DNA of 35,098 bases from an uncultured Phenylobacterium sp. (GCF_902826855.1 NZ_CADEGK010000021.1:1-35098); one strand, 5' to 3'. Positions 17,588 through 26,141 are shown, counted from the stretch's first letter. The notes: a model not told the origin generated them from the sequence alone. Numbers and translations: made by a program.

Positions 17588-18871
17588 CTACTCGGCGGCC
17601 GCCGGAACAGCCCCCCGCGGGGCATGGCCGACCCGCAGCGACAGCAGGTAGGCGGCCACCATCAGTCCGGCGGCGATGTAGATGGGCAGGCCGGGCATGT
17701 GCAAGCTCGCGTCGTGCCGAACGGCCCAGGCGAAGGTCAGGCCGAAGACCATCGGGCCCGCCACGGAGGCTATGCCCTGCAAGCCTTGATTGGCGCCTTG
17801 AAGCTGCCCCTGCTGCTGCGGTCCCACGCGCCGGGTCATCAGGCCCTGAAGGCCAGGCTGCATGAAGTTCATCAGCGCGAACACCGGGGCCGAGGCGAGA
17901 TACGCCCAGCCGGTGGGCGCCCAGCCGTAGAGGGCGAAGCCGACGGCGCCGGCGAGCGTGCCCAGCAGCAGCGCTCCGCGCTCCCCGATCCGCGCCACCA
18001 CCGGCCCGACCAGCAGGGTCTGGACCAGGATGCCCAGGATCCCGGTGGCCATCATGCTCAGGCCCACGATGTCGGCCCCCCAGCCGTACCGGTAGCCGGC
18101 GTAGAGCACGAAGATCGACGGCAGGACCGTGTGGGCCAGCTGGAAGAGGAAGTTCACGCCGGCCAAGCCCAGCAGGTCCCCGTGCTTGCCCAGGAACGAC
18201 AGCGAGACGAGCGGAATGGCCTGGCGCCACTGGAAGCTCTTCTGGCGCTTCTCCGGCGGCAGCGATTCCGGCAGCACGAACAGGCCGTAAAGCCAGTTGA
18301 CCGCCGTCAGCCCCGCGGCTGCGAGGAACGGCACCCGCAGGGCGAAGTCGCCGAGGTAGCTGGTCATCCACTCCCCGGCCAGGAACCCGCCCAGGGCCGG
18401 CCCGATCAGGAAGCCGAAGGAGAACGCCGAGCCCATCAGGCCGAAGGTCTTTGCCCGGTCCTGCGGCGCGGTCACGTCCGCCACATAGGCGTTTGCGGTC
18501 GAGAAACTGGCCGCGGTCGCCCCGTTGATCAGCCGGCCGACGAACAGCCAGAACAAGCTGGGCGCAAACGCCATGAACAGGAAGTCGATCGCCAGACCGC
18601 CGAAGGAGATCAGCATCACCGGCCTGCGTCCGATCCGGTCGGAGAGCATGCCGAGAAGGGGCGCGACGCAGAGCTGCATCAGCCCCCAGCTCACTGCGAA
18701 CAGGGCGTTCCAGGTGGAGGCGTCGGCCGTGTCGCCGCCCGAAAGCTGCTTCACCAGGTTGGGCAGCACGGGGATCATGATCCCGAACGAGACGGCGTTC
18801 ATCAACGCGGCCGCGAAAATGAAACGGAAACCCGCCTCGCGCCCGCGCCGCGTCTTGGTCGGTTCGGTCAT
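17588..18871 (-). CDS. MFS transporter, TetA-like (drug/H+ antiporter family)
   Basis: A 427-residue protein with 12 hydrophobic segments. The loop between helices 2 and 3 has the motif GMLSDRIGRRP, the conserved signature of the TetA branch of the major facilitator superfamily, and FGFLIGPALGGFLAG is the helix-5 antiporter motif. Such proteins expel small molecules in exchange for protons; homologues in soil alphaproteobacteria are common, and tetracycline should not be assumed. ATG 18871 follows GGGAG at nine bases; an in-frame start 33 bases upstream lacks support. It lies 55 bp after the SRPBCC gene, possibly the last gene of the VOC operon. Confidence 0.92.
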   Translation of the reverse strand: MTEPTKTRRGREAGFRFIFAAALMNAVSFGIMIPVLPNLVKQLSGGDTADASTWNALFAVSWGLMQLCVAPLLGMLSDRIGRRPVMLISFGGLAIDFLFMAFAPSLFWLFVGRLINGATAASFSTANAYVADVTAPQDRAKTFGLMGSAFSFGFLIGPALGGFLAGEWMTSYLGDFALRVPFLAAAGLTAVNWLYGLFVLPESLPPEKRQKSFQWRQAIPLVSLSFLGKHGDLLGLAGVNFLFQLAHTVLPSIFVLYAGYRYGWGADIVGLSMMATGILGILVQTLLVGPVVARIGERGALLLGTLAGAVGFALYGWAPTGWAYLASAPVFALMNFMQPGLQGLMTRRVGPQQQGQLQGANQGLQGIASVAGPMVFGLTFAWAVRHDASLHMPGLPIYIAAGLMVAAYLLSLRVGHAPRGAVPAAAE

Positions 18872-18926
18872 TTGGCGTCTCTCCCAACCGCCAGGATGAA
18901 ACAAAAAGGGAACCTGAGCAACACGG

Positions 18927-19397
18927 TTACGTCACCCGCGCGCCCACGGAACGCAGCTGCGCCTGCCAGAATTCCGCCAGTCGCGCGAGCAGCGCCTGGT
19001 CGGGGAAACGGTGACGCGCCGCACTCTCGGCGGGGACCTGGTCGTAGCCGCGATGCTCGACGCTGACCCGCGTCTCCTCGCCGACCGCCTCGAAACGGAC
19101 CTCGACCTCGGTGTGAAGATCCACCGGGAAACTGGCCTGCCGCCAAGAGAAGACCAGGCGTTCCCCCGGCGCCCAGGCCAGCACGCTGCCGATCTCGAAG
19201 ACCTTGCCGTTGGCCAGGGTCTCGATCAGCCGCCCGCCCTCGCCCTGCGGCTCGAACGCGAGGCGCCCAGGCGCCCGCGGCGTGGTCTGGAACAGGCCGT
19301 GCGGGCGCCACCACTCGCCGCCCTCACCGGTGAACACCGCAAACGCGCGCTCCGGCGTCGCCTTCACGCGAAGGGCGACATAGACCTTGGACGTCAT
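18927..19397 (-). CDS. SRPBCC/AHSA1-like domain protein
   Basis: A 156-residue single-domain protein of the START-like (SRPBCC) fold. Typical features are the opening KVYVALRVKATPERAFAVFT, the GGEWWRPHG turn and the final ALLARLAEFWQAQL helix. In many bacteria such a protein is encoded directly after a small ArsR regulator, as here, and binds a hydrophobic ligand in its cavity; ligand and reaction are unknown. ATG 19397 shares ATGA with the stop of arsR (19394-19397), which indicates translational coupling. Confidence 0.88.
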   Translation of the reverse strand: MTSKVYVALRVKATPERAFAVFTGEGGEWWRPHGLFQTTPRAPGRLAFEPQGEGGRLIETLANGKVFEIGSVLAWAPGERLVFSWRQASFPVDLHTEVEVRFEAVGEETRVSVEHRGYDQVPAESAARHRFPDQALLARLAEFWQAQLRSVGARVT

Positions 19398-19747
19398 GCG
19401 TCGGGTCCGGCCGGGACCGCCTTCTCGATATGCGCCTTGAACGCCAGGAGCTGGGCGCTCCACAGCCGTTCGCTCTCCTCCAGCCAGCGCAGCAGATGGA
19501 CCATCGGTTCGGGCCTCAAGGCGTAGATGCGGACGCGTGCATCGAACTCGGGATGGGACTCCTCCACGAGGCCACAGGTGCGGAGCGTCTTCAGGTGGCG
19601 GCTCATGGCGGGCGCGCTGATGTCCAGCGCCCGCGCCAGTTCCCCCGACGCCCGCGGCCGCTCCGCCAGCAGGTCGACCACACGCCTGCGATACGGATCG
19701 GCCAACGCGGCCAGGGTCTGGTCCAGGGCGGCGGAGGATGCGGCCAT
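19394..19747 (-). CDS. ArsR-family transcriptional regulator
   Basis: A 117-residue winged-helix protein. The DNA-reading helix-turn-helix is RASGELARALDISAPAMSRHLKTLRTCGLVEE (residues about 31-62), followed by the beta-wing with a degenerate acidic segment. No CxC metal motif is present, so it belongs to the metal-independent group often paired with SRPBCC proteins. It probably represses its own operon, where it is the third of four coupled genes. ATG 19747 overlaps the cupin stop by one base; the longer frame upstream is unrelated sequence. Confidence 0.92.
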   Translation of the reverse strand: MAASSAALDQTLAALADPYRRRVVDLLAERPRASGELARALDISAPAMSRHLKTLRTCGLVEESHPEFDARVRIYALRPEPMVHLLRWLEESERLWSAQLLAFKAHIEKAVPAGPDA

Positions 19748-20121
19748 CAGAGCGGCCGGTGCTGGGTGCCGGCGCCGTAGGTGAGGGTGAGAAGGCTGCC
19801 CGCTTCCGGGACGAGGGCGCGATGCCAGATCCCCCTCGGCACGATGCAGGTGGATCCCGGCGTCATCTCCACGCGCCGCTCGCCGCCCGGTTCGTCCAGG
19901 ATCAAGATCATGCGGCCCTCGACCAGCACCAGGACCTCCTCGCCCGCCGGGTGCATCTCCCACTGAGGCCAGTCCTCGGTGTTCGGGAAGGCGGACACCA
20001 GCGTGCCGAGCAGGGTCGGGTTTTCGTCGACGCTTTCCCAGAACCCCGCTGCGGGATGGGTCCGCACTTGCCCCTGCCCGTCCAGGCTGAGGTAAGTCTG
20101 CTCCAGGTCCAGCGCGGGCAT
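19747..20121 (-). CDS. Cupin-domain protein
   Basis: A 124-residue single cupin barrel. Motif 1 is seen as WEMHPAGEEVLVLVEG, with one histidine and the glutamate kept but the usual HxH reduced to a single histidine; motif 2 is GSTCIVPRGIWHRALV. Metal binding may thus be altered. Small cupins act as dioxygenases, isomerases or sensory domains; no reaction can be assigned. It overlaps both neighbours by one base, so it is strictly part of the operon. Confidence 0.85.
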   Translation of the reverse strand: MPALDLEQTYLSLDGQGQVRTHPAAGFWESVDENPTLLGTLVSAFPNTEDWPQWEMHPAGEEVLVLVEGRMILILDEPGGERRVEMTPGSTCIVPRGIWHRALVPEAGSLLTLTYGAGTQHRPL

Positions 20122-20573
20122 CAGATCCAGCCCGTGATCTTCAGCCCGCTGACCGCTTCGGCCTCCTCACGGCTGACCGCCTCGACGCTCTGGCCGATGG
20201 TCCAGATGTGTCCCTCGGGGTCGCGGCAGCGGTAGCTGCGGTCGCCGTAGAACTGCGTCGTGGGCTCCATCAGGATCTCGAAGCCGGCCGCGCGGGCGCG
20301 CTCGCAATGGGCGTCGCAGTCGGTGTCGATGTGGATATGCACCGTCTGGGTGACCTTGCCACCGATCGAGGCCGGGCTCTTGTGGTCGTCTGTCCACTCG
20401 CTCCCGATCATCACCTCGGCGTTGCCGAACCGCATCTGGGAGTGAGCGATATTGCCCTCGCCGTCCTCGATCAGCATGACCAGTTCGAAGCCGAATGCCG
20501 CTTCCAGGAATTTCAGCGCCGCCCGAGGATCGCGGTAGCACAGCGCCGAGGTGAGGGACGTTCGTTCAGCCAT
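20121..20573 (-). CDS. VOC-family (glyoxalase/bleomycin-resistance fold) protein
   Basis: A 150-residue protein of the vicinal-oxygen-chelate fold, PhnB-like subgroup. The first beta-alpha-beta module starts SLTSALCYRDPRAALKFLEAAFGFE and the second has TVHIHIDTDCDAHCERARAAGFE with the end motif FYGDRSYRCRDPEGHIWTIGQ. Most relatives are uncharacterised. ATG 20573 has AAGGAGG six bases before it, a very strong ribosome site, and this gene leads the coupled VOC-cupin-ArsR-SRPBCC operon. Confidence 0.9.
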   Translation of the reverse strand: MAERTSLTSALCYRDPRAALKFLEAAFGFELVMLIEDGEGNIAHSQMRFGNAEVMIGSEWTDDHKSPASIGGKVTQTVHIHIDTDCDAHCERARAAGFEILMEPTTQFYGDRSYRCRDPEGHIWTIGQSVEAVSREEAEAVSGLKITGWI

Positions 20574-20645
20574 GAGCGGCCTCCTTCGCAGCGGCTCGAC
20601 GGTATCCGGCAATCACCTGGTCGGAGGTCGTAGCCATTTTCTTGC

Positions 20646-20662
20646 ATATTTCCACAATATTT
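20646..20662. promoter_or_regulatory. AT-rich repeat upstream of the VOC operon
   Basis: In an unusually AT-rich patch, ATATTT occurs at 20646-20651 and again at 20657-20662, 11 bp apart (one helical turn); the same bases contain the inverted repeat ATATT-N5-AATAT. It is 73 bp upstream of the operon start and is a fair guess for the ArsR binding site or promoter. Confidence 0.35.
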
Positions 20663-20721
20663 AACTCATACCGCAATCATATCGTCAACGGTCCATGTCG
20701 CCGCTGCGGAAGCCGGGCAAC

Positions 20722-20751
20722 GAAAAGCCCCGGAAGCGGACTTCCGGGGCT
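20722..20751 (-). terminator. Intrinsic terminator of the ribosomal protein locus
   Basis: Read on the minus strand, AGCCCCGGAAG (20751-20741) and CTTCCGGGGCT (20736-20726) form a perfect 11-pair stem with a four-base loop, and TTTT follows within the last bases (20726-20723). It begins 26 bp after the rplQ stop codon. Confidence 0.9.
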
Positions 20752-20776
20752 CCTGCGATCTGATTGTGTGAGCGGT

Positions 20777-21196
20777 CTATTCGTCCGAGCCGAAGGCGGT
20801 GTCAGCGGTCGGACCGCTGTCCTTGCCCTTTTCGGACGGGTCGCGGTCGACGAACTCGATCACCGCCATGGCGGCATTGTCGCCGTGGCGATAGCCGGCC
20901 TTCAGGACGCGGATGTAGCCACCCTGGCGTTCCTTGTAGCGCGGACCCAGGACGGCGAAGAGCTTGCCCACCTGCTCCACGTCGCGGACTTGGCTGATCG
21001 CCTGGCGGCGCGCATGCAGGCTGCCGCGCTTGGCCAGCGTCACCAGCTTCTCGACGAAGGGGCGGAGCTCCTTGGCCTTTGGCAGGGTCGTGACGATCTG
21101 CTCGTGCTTGATGAGGCTGGCCGACATGTTGGCGAACATGGCGGTTCGGTGGGCGGACGTGCGGCCCAGTTTGCGATGGGCGATACCGTGGCGCAT
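20777..21196 (-). CDS. rplQ: 50S ribosomal protein L17
   Basis: A 139-residue protein with the classic start [17 protein letters not shown] and the [19 protein letters not shown] block. L17 sits near the exit of the peptide tunnel on the large subunit. The C-terminal 25 residues ([20 protein letters not shown] and beyond) form an acidic extension common in alphaproteobacteria. It is the last gene of the locus, preceded by a 186-bp spacer and followed by the terminator. AGGAG lies seven bases before the ATG. Confidence 0.98.
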   Translation of the reverse strand: MRHGIAHRKLGRTSAHRTAMFANMSASLIKHEQIVTTLPKAKELRPFVEKLVTLAKRGSLHARRQAISQVRDVEQVGKLFAVLGPRYKERQGGYIRVLKAGYRHGDNAAMAVIEFVDRDPSEKGKDSGPTADTAFGSDE

Positions 21197-21303
21197 TTCA
21201 TATCTCCTGGGCGCTTTGCCCGCCGGACGCGCCCGACCTGCCGGGTAGGCGTCCTTGCCTGAACAAGTCCCAGCCTGCTCCCGCCTGGGTCATCACGAAA
21301 TCG

Positions 21304-21356
21304 CCGGGGCCCTCCGCCGCTGTTGCGGCTTCCTCGGGCCCGGACCGCGGGACGCG
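21304..21356 (-). promoter_or_regulatory. Structured spacer between rpoA and rplQ
   Basis: The spacer contains a nested stem: GCCGC-TGTT-GCGGC (21316-21329), bracketed by GGGCCC at 21307-21312 and 21336-21341, plus an adjacent CCGCG-GGA-CGCGG (21344-21356). No thymine run follows on the minus strand. It may slow transcription or be an RNA processing site between rpoA and rplQ. Confidence 0.35.
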
Positions 21357-21382
21357 GCCTGGAGTCGGCGTGAAAGCGTTTG

Positions 21383-22399
21383 CTACATCTGGTCTTCGAA
21401 CTTCTTGGCGAGCTCTTCGATGTTCTCCGGCGGCCAGTTCGGCACGTCCATGCCGAGGTGGAGACCCATCCCGGCGAGAACTTCCTTGATCTCGTTCAGC
21501 GACTTGCGGCCGAAGTTCGGGGTGCGGAGCATCTCCGCCTCGGTCTTCTGGATCAGGTCGCCGATGTAGACGATGTTGTCGTTCTTCAGGCAGTTGGCCG
21601 AACGGACGGAGAGCTCGAGCTCGTCGACCTTCTTCAACAGCGCCGGGTTGAACGGCAGTTCCGGCTTGGCTTCGCCTTCGACCTTCTTCTTCGGCTCTTC
21701 GAAGGTGATGAAGATCTGCAGCTGGTCCTGGAGGATGCGGGCGGCGTAGGCCACCGCGTCCACGGGCGAAACCGCTCCGTTGGTCTCCAGGTCCATGATC
21801 AGCTTGTCGTAGTCGAGGCTCTGGCCCTGGCGGGTCGGCTCGACGCGATAGGCGACGCGCTTGACCGGCGAATAGAGGGCGTCGACGGCGATGAGGCCGA
21901 TCGGGGCATCCTCGGGGCGGTTCATCTCGGCGGGGACATAGCCCTTGCCGGTCTGGACCGTGAACTCCATGCGCACCTGGGCGCCCTCGTCCAGCGTGCA
22001 GAGCACGTGGTCGGGGTTGAGGATCTCGATGTCCGAGGGGGCCTCGATCTGCGCCGCCGTCACCGCGCCGGGGCCGTTGGCGCGCAGCGTCATCCGCTTC
22101 GGGCCCTCGGCGTGCATGCGCAGCGCCAGTTGCTTGATGTTCAGAACGATGTCGACCACGTCCTCACGCACGCCTTCCAGCGACGAGAACTCGTGGACCA
22201 CGCCGTCGATCTGCACCGCGGTCACCGCCGCGCCCTGCAGGGAGGAGAGGAGCACGCGCCGCAGGCTGTTGCCCAGGGTCACGCCAAAGCCGCGCTCGAG
22301 GGGTTCGGCCACCAGACGCGCCTTGCGGGCGGCGTCCTGGCCGATCTCGATCTGCGGCTTTTCGGGACGGATTAGCTCATTCCAGTTTCGTTCGATCAC
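21383..22399 (-). CDS. rpoA: DNA-directed RNA polymerase alpha subunit
   Basis: A 338-residue subunit that starts the assembly of the polymerase core. The N-terminal dimerisation domain has the [17 protein letters not shown] motif, a linker follows around residues 230-250, and the C-terminal domain has [14 protein letters not shown], whose arginine contacts UP elements and activators. The start is GTG 22399 (protein begins MIERNWNEL, as in relatives), with GAGGGA five bases before it; the upstream frame is not conserved. Confidence 0.98.
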   Translation of the reverse strand: MIERNWNELIRPEKPQIEIGQDAARKARLVAEPLERGFGVTLGNSLRRVLLSSLQGAAVTAVQIDGVVHEFSSLEGVREDVVDIVLNIKQLALRMHAEGPKRMTLRANGPGAVTAAQIEAPSDIEILNPDHVLCTLDEGAQVRMEFTVQTGKGYVPAEMNRPEDAPIGLIAVDALYSPVKRVAYRVEPTRQGQSLDYDKLIMDLETNGAVSPVDAVAYAARILQDQLQIFITFEEPKKKVEGEAKPELPFNPALLKKVDELELSVRSANCLKNDNIVYIGDLIQKTEAEMLRTPNFGRKSLNEIKEVLAGMGLHLGMDVPNWPPENIEELAKKFEDQM

Positions 22400-22473
22400 G
22401 TGTGTCCCTCGGAAACGCAGGATCGCCGGCCGCAAACCGCGGACCGGCGTCAGGGATTAGGTCGGTCTTGCGA

Positions 22474-22863
22474 CTAGACGCGCCGGCGCTTGGGCGGGCG
22501 GCAGCCGTTATGCGGAATAGGGGTCACGTCCCGGATAGTGGTGATCGTCATACCCACCGCCTGCAGAGCGCGGAGCGCGGACTCACGTCCCGAGCCGGGG
22601 CCCGAGACATTTACTTCCAGCGTCCGCACGCCGTGTTCGGCGGCTTTACGGCCGGCGTCCTCGGCCGCCATCTGGGCGGCATAGGGCGTCGACTTACGCG
22701 AACCCTTGAACCCCATCAGGCCGGCGGAGGACCAGGAGATCGCGTTGCCCTGGGCGTCGGTGATGGTGATCATGGTGTTGTTGAACGAGGCGTTCACGTG
22801 CGCCACGCCCGAGGTGATGTTCTTACGCTCGCGACGTTTGACGCGCGCCGGTTCCTTGGCCAT
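22474..22863 (-). CDS. rpsK: 30S ribosomal protein S11
   Basis: A 129-residue protein forming the platform of the small subunit near the E site and the anti-Shine-Dalgarno helix. The conserved parts are [41 protein letters not shown] and the basic end [13 protein letters not shown]. It lies 15 bp after rpsM and 74 bp before the rpoA start, the standard alpha-operon order without rpsD, which is elsewhere in alphaproteobacteria. Confidence 0.98.
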   Translation of the reverse strand: MAKEPARVKRRERKNITSGVAHVNASFNNTMITITDAQGNAISWSSAGLMGFKGSRKSTPYAAQMAAEDAGRKAAEHGVRTLEVNVSGPGSGRESALRALQAVGMTITTIRDVTPIPHNGCRPPKRRRV

Positions 22864-22878
22864 CGGAGATACGCTCTC

Positions 22879-23247
22879 TTACTTCTTCTTGCCGGCGATC
22901 GGCTTGGCGGGGCCCTTGCGGGTCCTGGCGTTGGTGTGCGTGCGCTGTCCGCGGACCGGCAGGCCCTTGCGGTGACGCAGGCCGCGATAGCAGGCCAGGT
23001 CCATCAGGCGCTTGATGTTGACCGCGGTCTCGCGACGCAGGTCGCCTTCCACCATGTAGTCGCGGTCGATCGTCTCGCGGATCTGCAGGACTTCCTGGTC
23101 GGTCAGCTGATTGACGCGCCGGGCGTCCTCGATGCCAACCTTATCGACGATCTCGCGGGCCTTCGCCTCGCCGATGCCATGGATGTACTGCAGCGCGACG
23201 ACGACGCGCTTGTTGGTGGGGATATTGACGCCAGCAATACGAGCCAC
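22879..23247 (-). CDS. rpsM: 30S ribosomal protein S13
   Basis: A 122-residue protein of the subunit head that touches the P-site tRNA and the large subunit (bridge B1). Recognised by [20 protein letters not shown], the [20 protein letters not shown] region and a basic lysine-rich tail that reaches into the decoding site. It is the first gene after a 299-bp spacer carrying a strong promoter candidate, so it probably begins a separately controlled alpha operon. Confidence 0.98.
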   Translation of the reverse strand: MARIAGVNIPTNKRVVVALQYIHGIGEAKAREIVDKVGIEDARRVNQLTDQEVLQIRETIDRDYMVEGDLRRETAVNIKRLMDLACYRGLRHRKGLPVRGQRTHTNARTRKGPAKPIAGKKK

Positions 23248-23356
23248 GTGAAACCTTCTCCTGGATCACGCAAGAGAAGCGCGAACGGCGCCCCGACCCT
23301 CAACACCCATAGGCGTCGGCCGGCGCGTCCTTCGCGCTCTTTCGCGGAAGCGCCCC

Positions 23357-23384
23357 GTTATATGGATCGGCGACGCGCCGTCAA
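23357..23384 (-). promoter_or_regulatory. Promoter in front of rpsM
   Basis: On the minus strand TTGACG (23384-23379) and TATAAC (23362-23357), each five of six consensus bases, are 16 bases apart. Start near 23350 gives a leader of about 100 bases before the rpsM ATG. It would serve rpsM-rpsK-rpoA-rplQ independently of the S10/spc promoters. Confidence 0.65.
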
Positions 23385-23546
23385 TGGCGGAAACGCCCAA
23401 ATGTGAACGAATTGCTGCACGCGCAAGGGGTAGTCCGCCCTGGCGTGGGTCATCGAGGCTCGGACATGGCCGGCCAGTCGCGAGAAAAGCATGAGCCGCC
23501 CCGATCCGCAATGCGCGGCGCCGGTTGGGGGAATCGGTCAGCGTGG

Positions 23547-24107
23547 TCAGCCCAGCGCCTTGTCGATGCCGGCGGCCACCGCGTCCATCGAGCCCATGCC
23601 GTCGACTTCCACCAGCTTGCCCTGGCCCTGGTAGTACGGCAGCAGCGGCGCGGTCTGGGTATTGTAGGCATTCAGCCGGATCACGAAGCTCTCCGGGTTG
23701 TCGTCGGGCCGGCCCGACTCGGCGAAGCGACCCGCGATGCGTTTCTTCAGCGCCTCGTCGTCGACCTTCAGGCGGATGACCAGGTCGATCTTGGCGCCCC
23801 GGCCGGCCAGCATCCTGTCCAGGGCCTCGGCCTGGGCCAGCGTGCGCGGGAAGCCGTCGAAGATCGCACCCCCGGCGGCCTCCGTCTCCGGCAGGCGACT
23901 CTCGATCAGTTCGATGACGATCTCGTCGGAGACCAGCTCGCCGCGCTGCATGATGCCGGAGACCCGTTGTCCAAGCTCCGAGCCCGACGCGATCGCTGCG
24001 CGCAGCATGTCGCCGGTGGACAGCTGCACCATGTTGCGGCCGTCGACCAGACGCTTGGCCTGGGTGCCCTTCCCCGCCGCCGGCGGACCGAACAGGATCA
24101 GGTTCAT
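23547..24107 (-). CDS. adk: Adenylate kinase, short-lid form
   Basis: A 186-residue enzyme that balances ATP + AMP with 2 ADP. The P-loop GPPAAGKGTQ is at residues 7-16, the AMP site has LSTGDMLRAAI and the GFPRTLAQAEALD segment follows. The lid between the RFAESGRPDDNPE bases is short, lacking the zinc-binding insertion and the long lid of about 30 residues found in E. coli Adk. It follows secY, the usual position, across a 115-bp spacer with two hairpins. Confidence 0.97.
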   Translation of the reverse strand: MNLILFGPPAAGKGTQAKRLVDGRNMVQLSTGDMLRAAIASGSELGQRVSGIMQRGELVSDEIVIELIESRLPETEAAGGAIFDGFPRTLAQAEALDRMLAGRGAKIDLVIRLKVDDEALKKRIAGRFAESGRPDDNPESFVIRLNAYNTQTAPLLPYYQGQGKLVEVDGMGSMDAVAAGIDKALG

Positions 24108-24124
24108 CTCACACTCTCTCCCCC

Positions 24125-24199
24125 GAGCCGGTTATGTGAACCGGCTCATCTTGCTCAAGGTCCGCGCGGAACGCGCGGGGGGCGCTCTTGATGGCGCCC
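24125..24199 (-). promoter_or_regulatory. Two hairpins between secY and adk
   Basis: In transcription order the first stem is GGGCGC (24199-24194) with GCGCCC (24185-24180), loop of eight. The second is GAGCCGGTT (24147-24139) with AACCGGCTC (24133-24125), nine perfect pairs and a five-base loop. The second ends 18 bases before the adk ATG, close to its ribosome-binding site; no thymine run follows either. Confidence 0.5.
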
Positions 24200-24222
24200 G
24201 TCCTTAGGTCAGACAACCCGGC

Positions 24223-25569
24223 CTAGCGGCCTCGGCCGCGCAGCTTCGACTTCTTGATCAGGCCTTCGTACTGGTGGGCCAGGAGGTGCGACTGGATCTG
24301 GGCGACGGTGTCCATCGTAACGCTCACCACGATCAGCAGCGACGTGCCGCCCATGTAGAACTGCACGTTGAAGAAGCCGATCAGGGCCTCGGGCAGCAGG
24401 CAGACGATGGTGATGTAGGCCGCGCCGATCACCGTCAGGCGGGTGAGGACGTAGTCCAGGTACTCAGCCGTTCGCTTGCCCGGCCGGATGCCCGGCAGGA
24501 ACCCGCCGTACTTGCGGAGGTTCTCGGCGGTGTCCTCGGGGTTGAACACCACCGAGGTGTAGAAGAAGCAGAAGAACACGATCAGGGCGCCGTACAGCGC
24601 AATGAAGGCGGGCTGCCCGTGCGTCAGCTGGCCTACCGCGTAGGGCAGCCACTGCAGCCACGCGGGCAGGTTTCCCTGCGCAGCAAAGCCCATCACCGTG
24701 GTCGGCAGCAGCAGCAGCGAGCTGGCGAAGATCGGCGGGATCACGCCGGACGTGTTGATCTTCAGCGGCAGGAACGAGGTGTCGCCGCCGAACATGCGGT
24801 TGCCGACCTGACGCTTTGGGTACTGCACCAGCAGTCGGCGCTGCGACCGCTCCATGAACACGATGGCGACGGTGACGACGATCACCAGGGCGGCGATGAC
24901 GAACAGGGTGGCCGGGTTCATCGCACCGGAGCGGGTCAGCTCCAGCGACTGGAAAATGTACTGCGGCAGGACCGCCACGATGCCGGCGAAGATGATCAGA
25001 GAGATGCCGTTGCCGACCCCACGGCTGGTGATCTGCTCGCCGAGCCACATCAGGAACATCGTCCCGCCGGTGAGCGTCACGACAGTGGAGATGATGAAGA
25101 ACAGGCCGGGGTTCTCGACCATCCCCGGGCTCTGCGACAGGCCGGCTGCGATCGTGAAGCTCTGGAACACCGCCAGCACGACAGTGAGGTAGCGGGTGTA
25201 CTGGTTGAGCTGCTTGCGGCCCGCCTCGCCGCCGTCCTTCTTCAGCTTCTCCCACGGTGGATAGACCGTCTGCAGGAGCTGCACGATGATCGACGCGGAG
25301 ATGTAGGGCATCACGTTCAGCGCGAAGACCGCCATCCGCTCGACGGCGCCGCCCGAGAACATGTTGAACATGCCCAGGATGCCCTTGGACTGGCCGGTGA
25401 AGGCCTCCTGGAAGGCGACCGGGTCGATGCCGGGGATCGGGATGTAGGTCCCGAGGCGATAGACGACCATCGCCATCAGGGTGAACCAGATGCGCTTGTG
25501 AAGCTCCGTGGCCTTGGCGAAGGCGCCGAAGTTCAGGTTCGCGGCGAGCTGTTCAGCGGCCGAAGCCAT
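24223..25569 (-). CDS. secY: Protein translocase channel subunit SecY
   Basis: A 448-residue inner-membrane protein with ten hydrophobic helices, the pore of the general secretion pathway. Conserved marks are the plug region (GIDPVAFQEAF), GNMFSGGAVERMAVFAL, and the cytoplasmic loop PEDTAENLRKYGGFLPGIRPG before helix 9, which contacts the ribosome and SecA. The start at 25569 (MASAAEQLAANLNFGAF) fits relatives. It lies 80 bp after rplO. SecE and SecG are not in the window. Confidence 0.98.
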   Translation of the reverse strand: MASAAEQLAANLNFGAFAKATELHKRIWFTLMAMVVYRLGTYIPIPGIDPVAFQEAFTGQSKGILGMFNMFSGGAVERMAVFALNVMPYISASIIVQLLQTVYPPWEKLKKDGGEAGRKQLNQYTRYLTVVLAVFQSFTIAAGLSQSPGMVENPGLFFIISTVVTLTGGTMFLMWLGEQITSRGVGNGISLIIFAGIVAVLPQYIFQSLELTRSGAMNPATLFVIAALVIVVTVAIVFMERSQRRLLVQYPKRQVGNRMFGGDTSFLPLKINTSGVIPPIFASSLLLLPTTVMGFAAQGNLPAWLQWLPYAVGQLTHGQPAFIALYGALIVFFCFFYTSVVFNPEDTAENLRKYGGFLPGIRPGKRTAEYLDYVLTRLTVIGAAYITIVCLLPEALIGFFNVQFYMGGTSLLIVVSVTMDTVAQIQSHLLAHQYEGLIKKSKLRGRGR

Positions 25570-25649
25570 TCAGGCAATCCCCTTCACCATAGTCCCGCTC
25601 AGATAGGACGCGTCGCTACCGATAGCGAGGGGCGGCGCGGTCACAGTCC

Positions 25650-26141
25650 TTAGGCCTTCGCCTCTTCGGCGGCGGCCTCGGGCTTGGTCGTGGTGAGTGT
25701 GCCGCCAGCCTTTTCGACGGCCGCGCGGGCCGAAGCAGTGGCGGAATAGACGGTGAGGTTGAGCTTCGACTTCAGCTCCCCCTTGCCCAGCAGCTTCACG
25801 CCGTCCTTCGCCCGGCGGATGACGCCGGCCTTCAGCAGCGCCTCGGCGTCGATCGCGGCCTTGGCGTCGAGCTTGCCGGCCTCGATCGCCTGCTCGAGAC
25901 GCCACAGGTTCACCTCCGCGAAGTCCTTGCGGTTGCGCGAGGTGAAGCCGCGCTTGGGCATGCGCATGTGCAGCGGCATCTGGCCGCCTTCGAAGCCGTG
26001 GATCGACACGCCGGAGCGCGCCTTCTGACCCTTCACGCCGCGGCCGGCGGTCTTGCCCTTGCCCGAGCCCGGGCCACGGCCGACACGCATGCGGCCCTTC
26101 ACGGACCCTTCGCGCGGAGCGATTTCGTTGAGCTTGGTCAT
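25650..26141 (-). CDS. rplO: 50S ribosomal protein L15
   Basis: A 163-residue protein that threads through domain II of 23S rRNA late in assembly. The glycine-rich basic N-terminus ([20 protein letters not shown]) is diagnostic; the end is an acidic, alanine-rich tail ([12 protein letters not shown]) longer than in E. coli (144 residues). ATG 26141 has AAGGAG seven bases upstream; a longer frame from 26255 is not conserved. A 14-bp palindrome (26168-26181) sits in the preceding spacer. Confidence 0.98.
   Translation of the reverse strand: MTKLNEIAPREGSVKGRMRVGRGPGSGKGKTAGRGVKGQKARSGVSIHGFEGGQMPLHMRMPKRGFTSRNRKDFAEVNLWRLEQAIEAGKLDAKAAIDAEALLKAGVIRRAKDGVKLLGKGELKSKLNLTVYSATASARAAVEKAGGTLTTTKPEAAAEEAKA

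Noticed and set aside
16074-17651. 525-codon plus-strand frame opposite the HtrA protease gene.
   Set aside because: It is a shadow of the protease gene, which has an intact catalytic triad and two PDZ domains.
17588-18871. The MFS transporter as a tetracycline-resistance gene.
   Set aside because: The signature is shared by many chromosomal exporters, and no regulator of the TetR type or mobile element lies beside it.
23266-23511. 81-codon minus-strand frame in the spacer before rpsM.
   Set aside because: It has no ribosome site, no recognisable family, and it runs across the strong promoter candidate; the spacer is better explained as a promoter and leader.
22870-24107. A missing rpmJ (L36) between secY and rpsM as a sign of deletion.
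   Set aside because: In alphaproteobacteria L36 is commonly encoded elsewhere, so its absence here is normal.
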